This document shows positions 48,023 to 60,009 of a stretch of 64,000 bases of DNA, piece by piece. Source of the DNA: Acanthococcus lagerstroemiae. Lineage: Eukaryota; Arthropoda; Insecta; Hemiptera; Eriococcidae. Location: assembly GCA_031841125.1 (NCBI GenBank), contig CM063112.1, positions 64,161,722-64,225,721 of the forward strand. The letters run 5' to 3'. The notes beneath the pieces were generated by a model, which saw nothing but the letters and a program-made list of their open reading frames with translations, had not been told where the DNA came from and searched no databases. The translations under genes and the position numbers were made by a program. Each line of letters begins with the position of its first letter. Position 1 is the stretch's first letter.

Positions 48023-49830
48023 GTATTCCGGAATCGCGATAGCGTCCCCCTCCCCATTCGCACAATCTTAATTCATAGTTCAGATGGAATCAATTCAGTA
48101 TATCGCGCATTGCCTTTAAATGGCACGAGTGCGCGGAAATTTGCACGATATCCTACAAATTTTATCCTATCTGAGAGCATCTTAAAAAATGTCCGGTGTG
48201 CTCTCAATATTTTCCTACCTTCTTATAAGGTTATGTCTTTCTAGACGATCGGAAATTTAATGTGCTGAAAAACTCATATCAGAAATACGTTTGATTGTTT
48301 TTATTTTCGTCATTTTCCGACATTGTTTTAGGCGTTCAGTAGGCAAACAGCAATGTTTTGTAATTACCGTAAGGATACACACTTCTATAATAGAACCAAA
48401 TTCAATACGTGCTCCTGGATCTCAGCCGGACCTTAAAATGTTAACTACAAGAAACTAATAAAAATATGTAAAAATTATGGACATCAAGAATATTCTGCTT
48501 TTTTCAAAGTTCCCCACCAATCTTTCAGTTTTTCTGGTATATTATTTTGTATGATATATAGGAAGGAAAGCTTCATGTTTTCCCTTGCAGTGAACTGATC
48601 TCCAAGGGTTATTCGAACTGAAGCATCATTAACTTTTTTTGGAGGAGGGGTTGAGGGGGAGAAGGGACACTCTTCAATTATCACTTTCTGTCATCGCGAT
48701 TCAAACGTACCTACCGAAGACGTGTTGCTGTTTCAGCTCTCAAAAACGAATTACTCTCGCTCTTGTTGCCTCAAACACTTTCGCACATCGACTAGCGTAC
48801 TTCGTATTTCTCTGGCAGTGCTTGTTTGAAGCGCAACTTTATTATTCATTTTCCGAGGATGGTCGCGCCGACAAGGGAAACTCATTATAAAGCGTGAGGT
48901 GCGACATGCTGCATCAACGTCATATGTCGTCAACCGAGTGTAACGAATTCATACGCGTAACAACTCCGCATTCGTGTACCAATTTGTGGGCTAAAGGTAG
49001 CCAATTATTAGTTTATTTTCTCAGATACACAGTACACAACATACTGTATACACAGATTAAGGTACCTATCTGACGTTGTCGGCATGCTGGCTACAATAGG
49101 TGAATTTATATTTACTGGGAACAACTACACGCTGATGCTGGTCAAGGGCGCGTACAATAACAATTAGTAATGTCGTTATCATCGGTAGTTGATGAGTGCG
49201 GTTCAAGATCCTCGCTCGACTGAAACGTACGATCTTAAAACCGCGTTTGATAGAGCGAGGAAAGGATACATTTTCAAAATACGAGTAAATAAACATCGCA
49301 CTGCCTCTCATTTTTCTGCATCGCTGTCTTTGACCCTCGGTCTCCCAAAAGTACGTCTACTTTTTGATGAGATTTCCTGAAAATTGATGAAAGCATTATC
49401 GCGTCGAAATTTAATCGTAGAATAACAGAAGCATGGGCGTAACGATTGGGGGACGTAGTCATTTGGGAAAGTTATGAAATTCGTTAAAGTTGGGAAAATT
49501 TGATCCCCAAAACGTGAAGACCCATGTGCCTAATTTTTTTATTGAAATCATCGAAAAGACGTCAACATTTTTTTCGCTCGCACAGCACATGAAAGTTGGC
49601 AAACTTCAGTTGAGAAATTCGTCTCCCCTCCGTACCCAATGCGATTTGTTAATGTACTCCCGAGCAGAAGATGCTCTTGATTTACTGTTTTCAACTCTTT
49701 TCTCCAGATTCGACACAAATGTAAGAAATAACTTAAAAATTGACGTGTGTAGAGCTCTTACTTCATTTGAAGAGTTTACGAGCCTTTAGTCACGTGATAA
49801 TTTTCATTCCTAATATTTGCGCTGTTTCAG
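48023..49830. other. No gene seen before the PAT coding start
   Basis: Contains a G-rich run near 48.64 kb and a few short frames without recognisable content. Probably intronic to the PAT gene, since an acceptor precedes its start codon exon. Confidence 0.5.
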
Positions 49831-49861
49831 GTGAAATACATTTCAACGATTCCTTATCACA
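49831..49861 (+). promoter_or_regulatory. 5' UTR part of the PAT exon carrying the start codon
   Basis: Short untranslated segment between a good acceptor (tract TATTTGCGCTGTTTCAG) and the ATG. It implies an upstream noncoding first exon; two CpG-rich blocks at 34.05-34.86 and 43.44-44.33 kb, each ending near a consensus donor, are the candidates. Confidence 0.6.
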
Positions 49862-52800
49862 ATGGCCGAAAAGAACGAAAAAGCCAACGGTGAGACAAAA
49901 TGTGAAAAGAATGCTTCGTCTATCGATTTACAATCAGTTACCGCATCGAAGTAAGTGAAAAGTCGTAGACTAAATAATTACAAGCATTTATATGTAACGG
50001 CAGGGACGTAGCGAAGAGTTTTTTCTGGAGGGGTAAAAATTGTTGAATTCCCAACTGACAACTCAAAATTCGCAAGCATCACAATTTGTTTGTATTGACT
50101 TAAAACAAAAAAAAAATAAAACTTTGACTTGTTAGGTTTTTCCAACTTTTGATCCTTCTACTAAAATTTTCGAACTACGGCGGAGGCTTTGGGGCAAGCT
50201 ACCCCTGTGCCTCCCCCCCATATGTACTTCAGGAAGCACAAAAACAGTCAACAGATACCCATTTTAATGTTTCTCCTTTTAATTTTTGATAAAAGTAAAC
50301 TTCAACTTTAACACGTACGATCTAGAAAATTCGTTTTTCAAAACTAAAATATTTGCGAAAACATAAGCTGAAGAGAACTCAAAAGCAATATTCAGTAATT
50401 TTAAAATTGGGATACATAACGAATATACTCACTGCGTTTGGAAATAAGCTTTTTTACTCGCAGATATTGTCATAACACGAAAGGAAATATTTTATTTTTG
50501 TAATTTGACAAAGCGATATTAATAGGTTAGAAGTTCCAGAATCCGATTTAGAAAACTCTTATTGCGTTTTGAAAAGGGATTCCTAAAATGATGAACTATT
50601 AAACAGTACTCTTCAGAAACTTCCTTTTTCCTTCTTGTGTAAATCAAAACCTATGTAAAACTTTTCATTCAAGACTTTTTCTAACATCCTTAGGAATCAC
50701 TAACACTCTTAGAAATACGAGACTTCTATCTTTGAAACTATTCAAAACTCTTTAGGACTCTTCAAGATCTTTTAAGACTCTTCCAAGTTAGGTTAAGACT
50801 CTTTCAGACCTCCTTAAACTTTTCCTGGGCTGTATAACAGACTTTTTAACGTTCTTCCATATTTATTCACGATTAGTGAAGCCGCTTAAAGACGCCTTCC
50901 CAGATTCACTTAGGACTTCTTAAAACTCTTCAAAACTCCTTCAGACTTATAAAAAGACTCTTTAATACTAGTCTTTGATCTACGGCTTCCCTCTTTATTT
51001 CCTTTTTTTTTAACTGCTCTACACTCGAACTATCTTCATTTTACCAATTCCAACTTTTGAACATTAAAAAAAAAAATTAATAAATAAGAACAGCATCAAG
51101 TGGTAATCCGTACAGAATTCAAAACATTCTGATTTGTTTGGGAAAGTCCATTACAACTTCTCTAGACGAAGGGGGAGCCGATTTTAATGTTGCTTATTGC
51201 AAAATCATCGATCAAATTTAAAAAAAAAGTCTCTAAAATTTAGCTGAAACCGACCGTGCCCAACTTGTGCAGACTTGCGGTATGATCCATCTTCTTCCTT
51301 GGTAGTTCGGAAGTTCGTTGTGACTGTTGATGGTTCTGCTACAAAACGGGTAAATAAAGATTGCAAACTTTTCTCCAGTCTATAATGGAAATCATGATCA
51401 ACTCGAAAACGTGACTGCTGCCGAAATTCGGAAACGAACCAGGGGTTTTCCACCAAACAATTCCATCAACACTGTTCTTCAAGTGGGAAAAGTCTGATTA
51501 GGAATCTCGAAAGCGAGTCAAGTATATGAAATAATACAATCGTATAACACCATACTATAATTTAAAGTGATTTAGGACCGGCAGTGGCGCATTTAAGAGA
51601 AAGGGGCCAGTCAGAGGCCCAGTTTTGTGGTACACTTAAAGAAAAATATTTTCAGTATGTAAAAATTTTTAATTGAATAGAGAAAAGTTGCATTATAGAA
51701 CTTTGAGTCCTCGTCTTGGTTTTTGTTCAGCAAATATTTCTATTGCAGAATCCAAATTCAGTGAGTTTGCCACTGATCTTTCAAGGATACAGAAGTGTTT
51801 TCTGCTAAGGAAGCACGGCGATATTCTTTATAACGTTTTCACAGAACTCATAACACGTTCAGCATTAGCTGAACCAATACTAAACAAAGTCGAAAACAAT
51901 TTAAACAAACTGCAGCACTCAGGAAAACTGTTCATTATATTGTCTGCAATTACAAACTCCAAATAATGTAGTGGAGTGAGTGTCGGTGGAAAAATAATGA
52001 TTTCCTGAGAAATACATTTCAGTGAAACTGATCAGTCCATGTTTCAAATCCGTAGTGAAGAATTCTGAGTATTTTTTCATCAAAAACTGACACTAGTTTC
52101 CAAATGATCTTTCTTTAGATTATTCAAATTTCAGACATCAAAAAACCGAAAACGTCGTTGATTTCTCGAAATCTTTTGACACGTTCTCGCAATTCGCTAC
52201 TCACTGTATCCAAAACTTGGTAATAACTCATTCGATATACTTCATGTGTCTCCAGTCGTGAATCAGCTGCTCTTTCTTCAAACATTTTCCTTACTTCTCG
52301 TTTTCTGACAATAGGAAAATCAGCATTTTCTTAGTCCATGTCTTTCGCTTTTAGCCCAAGATCATTTGTACGTGCTTTCATTTCTTAAAGTCTCCTAATT
52401 TCTCGATTGCCCTTGAAATGCACCTCTGAGCCATGAGTATATCTAGTTCTATTATTTGCAATCGATCACGCTGAATACTGAATGCCACCACAACAAGTTG
52501 AGAAGAAACACCCAGAGAAAAACAACGATCGGGCATTCATTATATCTTCTCTAGAAACTCCAACTCTCAAGGTTTCATCCTAGATGCAATTAATAATAAT
52601 ATGTACATTCAAAATTCTGGACTAGTTCCTGGAGAGGGCCCTGGGGCCTTTCTGACGGAGGGAAGGGGGGAAGTCGGCAGTGGTGTGCATTCCAGGTAAG
52701 CAAGGTAAGCGCCGCTTACCCTGGAAAATCCCGAGAAAATAAATTTCCATATAATATATCAACTTGTAACAAATAGAAGAAATGAAACATTGGGCAAAGA

Positions 52801-55800
52801 AGGAAATGATCTTATTCGGACTGCTAGCGCGAAAGAGTCGCCCTCTACAATTTTAGGCACGTGAAAAAAAGGAACTACTGAAACCCTACACATTTTAGAA
52901 AAATTTATCAGATTGAAATAAAAATTGTCTCAATGGAAAGACAATTTTATGTACTATAAAATTTGTTCTGTTCATTTTTTCGATAAACGCTTTCGTTTTT
53001 ATAATATTTTGAAATTTCTTCATATGCCTGTAAATGAAATATTCCCCTTGATCAGGGTTACAAGGTAAACTACAACAGCGCGCCATCGCTTTGAGCAGCC
53101 TGAATTGCCGCTTAGTACATTTATAAATTCACATTAAACAAATGACGCTGTCTGTGTCGGTGGTTGAGGAGACAATTGAAATAGACATGTTCACTCGGCA
53201 ATCAGTTTGTACATATTTGTACTTATTCGTATCAGGGAGCGATCCGAAAATCGCTTATTTTTCATATTGCATGTAAACTGATACACGACGTACGCTTTGC
53301 CTCCGTGTTGATGACCAAGACAAAAACACACTAGCATGTTCAACGCGACGAAAACTATGCGCTTCCTAAGCGATTTTAATATCGCTTATGGCTAGTCGAA
53401 CGTCAAAAACGTGATCAATGTTCTATGTATGTACAAATCAACGCGCTCATGTTTAAATGCTCCAATTCCCCCCCCCCCCACACAAAATGCGTACCTACTC
53501 GGGATCTTATTGGAAAACCTTTTTCGCGATTTACTTTTAATGAACAATTAGAATTTATTAATGGTGGTGAGCCGATATCAGAATTACCGTTTTTGAAAAA
53601 CCAAGCAAAAGAAAGGTGGTTCGATTTTTACTGTACATTTTCACGTATCGCAATATGAAAACATTTTGTGCTTAACCGGTTGTGAAGATGGTGGAAAACA
53701 GTTTTGTTGGCCCCATGTCTATTTAGGGACGTACCGACAGGGGGGCAACTTCCCTCCTCCTCCCCTCATAGGAAGTTTTCACTCAGCAGTTGGGAAAATC
53801 CAACAAGCCAAAAGGTTTTTTTTTGGCTTTGATACTTGGGAATTGAGTTGAGAAGTTGGAAAAATAGAACAAGTCTAAGGTTGCTTTTTGCTTTGATGTT
53901 TGAGAATTTTGAGTCGAGTCAGTTGGAAAAATCCAACAAATTAAAAGGTTTTTCTTTTTTTGTTTGCTCTGATACTTGATAATTTTGAGTTGAGTCAGTT
54001 GGGACTTTCACAATTTGTGCCCCCTCCCCCCCCCCTCCAGGAAAAACTCTTTGGTGTTTATTATTTGTCACAGAAAAGAATAAATGCATATGGAATGACT
54101 CTACACAGGGAAACGACAATTTGAATAATTTCATCAATGCCGTTTTGTAGTAGCATGTTTCATACTGTTATTCTGATTTTTGCTTCACCTCTATGCGTAT
54201 TGGTTACCTCCTAGGAAAACTCACCGCACGCCACTGGCAGTCAGTAATGTCTCTTTTTGTTGCCCGTGTAATCCGCCACTAAAAGGAGCGGTTAGCCTTT
54301 ACCCCATTTTTTGAACAGGGTCTCATAATGGCGAAACTTGTTTGCAGCCAAAAGTACAAGGCTCGAGTGACCAGCCTGAATAATGCATTCTTTCATACAT
54401 ACGAGAACATTTGAAATAATTATTCTAGCGATAATATTGCTTCTTATTTACTCGCTTCGTTCATTTTTATTTTTAGCGCCAAATTAACTGAGGCAGGTTA
54501 TGGTAAAGAGCACGGCACCAACGGTAACCGCTTAGACGACGTATACGATCCATTTTCGAATCGTGACCCTACTCATCAAACTTCGTAAGTATTAATTGTA
54601 GGATGGAGCACATATTTAATGGGTAAGACAATAATATTCGATAACTTTTGACGCTCCTGATGACAATATAAGGCAAAAACAAAAGTAATGCTCGAGATTA
54701 CTATTGTAAACTATTTACAAATAACTTAATCTGTAACCAGTGGTTAGAGAATACAATGTAACAAGATAACGAGGAACAAAGAAATCTCTAGACGAAAACA
54801 CACGAGGGATTTTTTTTTAAATCTTACTTCTCCATGTTTCAAAGGGTTAAATCTCCGTGAATGAAGTTTTCTAACTAGGCTACCGTCACCCTGCACCAGA
54901 ACTAGAAATTCATTCCAAATGTCAACGTAAAAGCCGTAATGAGAATGTGATTACGTAAACCGTAAACATTCCAAGTTACGCCGTCCCGACCCCTCATTAC
55001 GTACCGTGATACCAAGTTGGCAACAATGCCGTATTTCTGTTTCTGTCCTGGTAAAAGAAATGACGCCTGCAACTCGTGAGGACACGACTGAACTTACAAC
55101 CTTGACGCCATGTGACATACAGTAACAATAGGGCCACGTTTCTGTAAAACAGTTCTTTCTACAATAAACTGCGGCAGAAAATTTCAGATTTTTCTGCGGC
55201 TACAGCTTACATTTCGATTTCATTTTGGAAGTGAGTGAGGGAACAGGTCATGGATCTAGCTAACACGATAGTGGTCTAACAAAATAATATCGATCAGCAG
55301 AAAGAATTCCGCTGATTTGAAATAGATGTCCAGGGATTTAAGTGGTGTTGTGGGACGTATGGCGATGCACGCATGCCAAAGTGGCCCTTATGATACCGCA
55401 CCCCCAGCACCGGAAACTACTCTTTCGGGCATCGCATCAGTGCTGAGGAGAACGCTTTGGGGCCGAGCCCAAGCCCCCATTTCTCCGTGCCGGAACTGTG
55501 CGCGCGTTCTGCCAGGACCACCATGGGGTTCCCTACTGACCGAGGTCCGTGCTCCCAGAGCACTCGCCTGGAATTCAGGTCCCCCACGGCCGGATGCGCT
55601 GCCTCCTCTTCACTCGCTCATCACGTGAGACTTTGTCTGCTCCAGCCCTTGCACTACGGGCAAAGATATCCAGGGATCAGAATCGGATTAAGACTTTTGT
55701 GGCTCAGGGTTGTAGTCAGCCTCTCCTATAAAGAGGTTCGAACGATTTTCTTCAGAAGGAGGGAGGAGAGTGGTTGGGATGGAGGAGGCGGTAACAATAA

Positions 55801-58800
55801 ACTTTTTGCTTAGTTAGGGCAGGTAAACCAAGTTACGAGATTTGTTCTCCCCTCCATTTACTGTTATGATCCTACTGGGCTCTTGGAGCTCTGAGCCTAG
55901 TAATAAGAGAGGGTAAGGGTCTCATCCTATCCCCTCATAGCGCCTTTCAAATAACTTCCGCTGGTTCCGCTAGTTGGCTGACAAGTGCATTCGTAGAGGA
56001 AATAAAGATAGATAAAAACATGTTACGTGTCTGACCTTCGATAATCGAAAATATTTCGGAAAACGAATCTGAAATCTGAGAACTAACATGCGCGGCGGAA
56101 GAGTAAAAAAAAAGGGATGTAAAAATACGAGATGGTTACCGACCCGCAACCACACAACACATATTTCGATCACGAGACGTGCCACGTTGTTCATAAGAAA
56201 TCATGACTCAAAATTACGTATCATATTAATCAATAGTCAACGTGACACGGTCCCGTATCAGAGCCAAACTCAGCAGTTATCTCTGCTGACGACTTGAACT
56301 AGATTAAATAAAGATATCCTACTTCTACACTCATAAACATTACTCACGCATAAAACCTGCGAATGTTTCACAAATAATTTATCGTGCATACCTTCGTTGT
56401 AGATTCAACGCGATAATTGCGTACAAAAATGCGTCGAATAGGGGGGGGGGGAAGAAAAGAGTGGGAAAATAGCTTTGGAATTTATTATGAACAGGCAAAC
56501 GTCGGTAAAATTGGCGCTTAATGAAAACCGAATAGGAATACCTTTTTTGTGCAACTATCCATAATCCAACCAAGAAGAATCTAAAAAAAAATATAGTAAT
56601 GTTTCATTCGTACGTCCAAATCAGCGCTATATTATAGCTCCGAGCCTGTATTGTTCCAGCAAGTCGATCAATGACCGCAAGCGAATAAGTAACTGTCAGG
56701 CCATGAAATCAGTGCCGTCCCGCGACTTTGCGAGGCCTAAGGCAAAAATTCAACACAAAGCGCGAAAAATTATCAAGGCCTTGCGATAAAATTTCTGAGC
56801 ACATTTTCAAGGCCGCGGGAGTCCTCGATAGGTGCGAGGCCTTAGGCAAAATGTCCCTTTGCCCCCCTCTCTCGTCGGGACGGCACCAAGGCCGGATTTA
56901 GGTTTTTCGCGCCTTACGCAGAATACTTCTTCATAACCTCACAGTACACGCCTAGCTCAGTCGCGGTTGGAAAAACAGGAAAATAAGGAAAATCGCAAGT
57001 ACATATTTTTAGATTTTTTCAAAACATTTTGAAGTTTTGCCCCTTATTGCGCTCCGCAACATTTTACGCCGTAGAGTGCATTACTTTCATTTTTTGCATT
57101 TCGAAAGATTTACGGCAGACCAACTCATTCAGTCGACAGAGAAGTTACAAATTAATTTATAATACTTACAACCGTAAGTCGTATTTCTTCGAATAGAGCT
57201 GACTGGCAGTCGTAAAAGCACCGTTGAAATTGGTTGCAAGAAACAATAGACGATGCAGCTGTAAAACAAAAAACACAATTAAAAATGTTATATTAAGAGG
57301 TACTTACAATACTATGGAACTTAAGAAAACTAATGTCTCAAAAAATTGGATGGATTCCAAGGGTCAACGTGCTATTTCGATTTTCGTTCTTAAAAAGTGA
57401 ATAGGGCCGATAATGAGGAGATAACGCGTTTTTGTCGGCAAGAAGCACCACTGACCCTAAACCAAACAGCGATCTGCAATCGGCGCTACACCGTATATAA
57501 TATATTTAATTAAAATGGTATCCGTTTCCATTACACTCCTTTATTGTTCTTCCCAGAGCCGATGCTCCGGAGCGCATCGAACTTCTACGAGCATTTACCT
57601 AACCGACTACACACTTTTGAAACAGCCGTCTGCTGCCATCAACCTCGATCAAGATGGGAAATAAACTCGAAATATAGTAACGATAAGTTATTTTATTTAA
57701 TTACCGAACGCTAGTCGCTTATTAGGTCAGAAAAGCTCGTAAACAAGGTACAGATTTCGTCATCAACTACAAGTACGAACGAGAAGTAAGAAGATCGGTA
57801 ATACGAGAGAGATGGGCAGAATGAGGCGGAAAGACTTTTTCTTTTCACGACTGGTTCGACCTCGGGGTCATTGATCAGGGCAGTTTCTGAAATTGCAGGA
57901 AGATCAACAAGAACACCGCGAAGTGAACGAAGTTAGGGAAGAGATTTGCACTAAATAATACGTACGCCGTATTATTATCGTGGGCACCAATAAAATAGTT
58001 CACGAGAGGCTGCCAAATTGCCAAAAGTCGATGGCAATAAGAGACACGTCTTAATTCGATTTCAGCCTCTTTTAGATCCCCTCTCCTCCTTGTAATCAAC
58101 AATAATCCTGTCTTGGAACTGGAACGAATTCTAGTGAAGGATTAATTACGTAATAATTCACGAGCACTCCATCCTGGTGTAATTATTCGCCATTAAATTT
58201 CAGACCCCTTTCCCGTTCGCAGATTACGTAATGTATAATCGGCTCCTTACGCGACACAAAAGAAGAATGTTCCGATTTTGCAATTTCTTCGAAATTTCAA
58301 AATGGCTAGCGCTCAAAAGTTGTCCTGTGGCACCAAATAAAAGTATGGAAATTTTAAGCCCAATCGAAGGTGGTTGCCGTTTTTTTTTGTTACGAAATAA
58401 TTCAAGGAGTTCTGAAATGCCACACCGGGAGGTCTGATACAACAATCACTCAAAAACTAATGCGCGAGTATAAAAACCTAAAAATCAAGTACCATGTCGA
58501 AAAATTAAGTCAGTTTTAGTACTGGCCGTGGCCACACTGGGGCGTCAGACTCAAAAATCATCCCCGAGGTTGAATGCAGCGAGTACGAAAACCTAAATAC
58601 CGAGCGCCACATCGAAAAAGTTATCTGACTTTTATTTGAAGTCCCGCTCGTGGGCCGCCTGGTCGGGTCAGTGGTCTCATCAGCTGACGTAACATAATTT
58701 ATTCTAGAAGAAAGTTAAAAGCGCATGGTATTTGATTCGTAGAGTTTCGTACTCGCTGAATCTGTTTTTGAGTGACTTTTGGACCAGACTACTCAATGTG

Positions 58801-59978
58801 ATATTTCAGAATTCCGTGTACTAATCCCATAAGAAAAGAGAGGTATCAAAAGGAGGCTCAAGATTATCTCTGATCGGGCTTAAATTTTCCATACTTTCGT
58901 TTGCTGCCAAACAACAAGGCTTTTGAGCATTAACTGTTTATAAATTTCGAAAAAATACAAAATTATACTATTCTAATGTGCATAGTACGATCAGTCAGAA
59001 TGTTGGGTGGCAGCTTTTGCCATAAGAAGCCTCAATATCCATCGTTCACTTTTTCCACACTTCCCAGGTATCGCAGTTTCTAAAGTTCGCAATTTCTAGT
59101 ATACATATATTAAGCACCCGCCTGTACACTTCGTGAGCTAAAGCACAGTGTCTATTGAGGTCAAAAACTGAAAATGGGCAACTACTGGAAGTCTTGGAAC
59201 AATTCATGTTTGATGTTGGAGGACTTATTTCAGTTTTGCACGGTCGGATTCTTCATGATATTCATAAGTAAGGGGCGGATTTCCATGAAATTATATGTTT
59301 TTCTGTGTTGAAGTAGAATCGATATATTCCAGGTATTTATCCGTTTCGCGTCATTTCGAAGCGAATGAGCTCAACTTGTTTTTGCATATTTTGCATATTT
59401 TGCCAATAAAATCATATTTTTTCATAAAACGACCATTTTTAGCACATATTTTCACAAATTTCCTCATAATTTCGAGTTTTTTTTCATTTTTACCGCATAT
59501 TTGCAAAATTTTTCAATTTTCAACTTTTTTGACTTTTGGATTACAAAAATTTTTCAGTTTTGACTCCTGGATAGTGAAAATTTTTTAGTTTTTGATAGCT
59601 TCACTAGCGCTCTACACTTGCTTTCGTGGAACTACTTTAAACACGAAGCGCCTGGTTCTAAGTATTTTACTTAAATTTTGAGGTAAGTGCTGTAAACAGA
59701 CGTAATTTTTCAAGACCTTTGCCACGATACCCATATTGATTTTGCATATTTTGTTCATATTTCGAGAAAAAAATATGCATATTTTTGATTTTTAGCGCAT
59801 GAAATATGCGCATATTTTGCGTTTTTTAGCGCATAAAAATCCGCCCCTTATTTATAAGAAAGTTCACTGTCGTCGCTTTGTCCAGGAAAAATGCCCCCTT
59901 CTCGATTTTATCAGAAAATTTTTACGAAAATGTGGAAATTTCGGGAAACTTGGAGGACTTGGGGTATTAGTAGACGCT

Positions 59979-60009
<31 letters not shown>

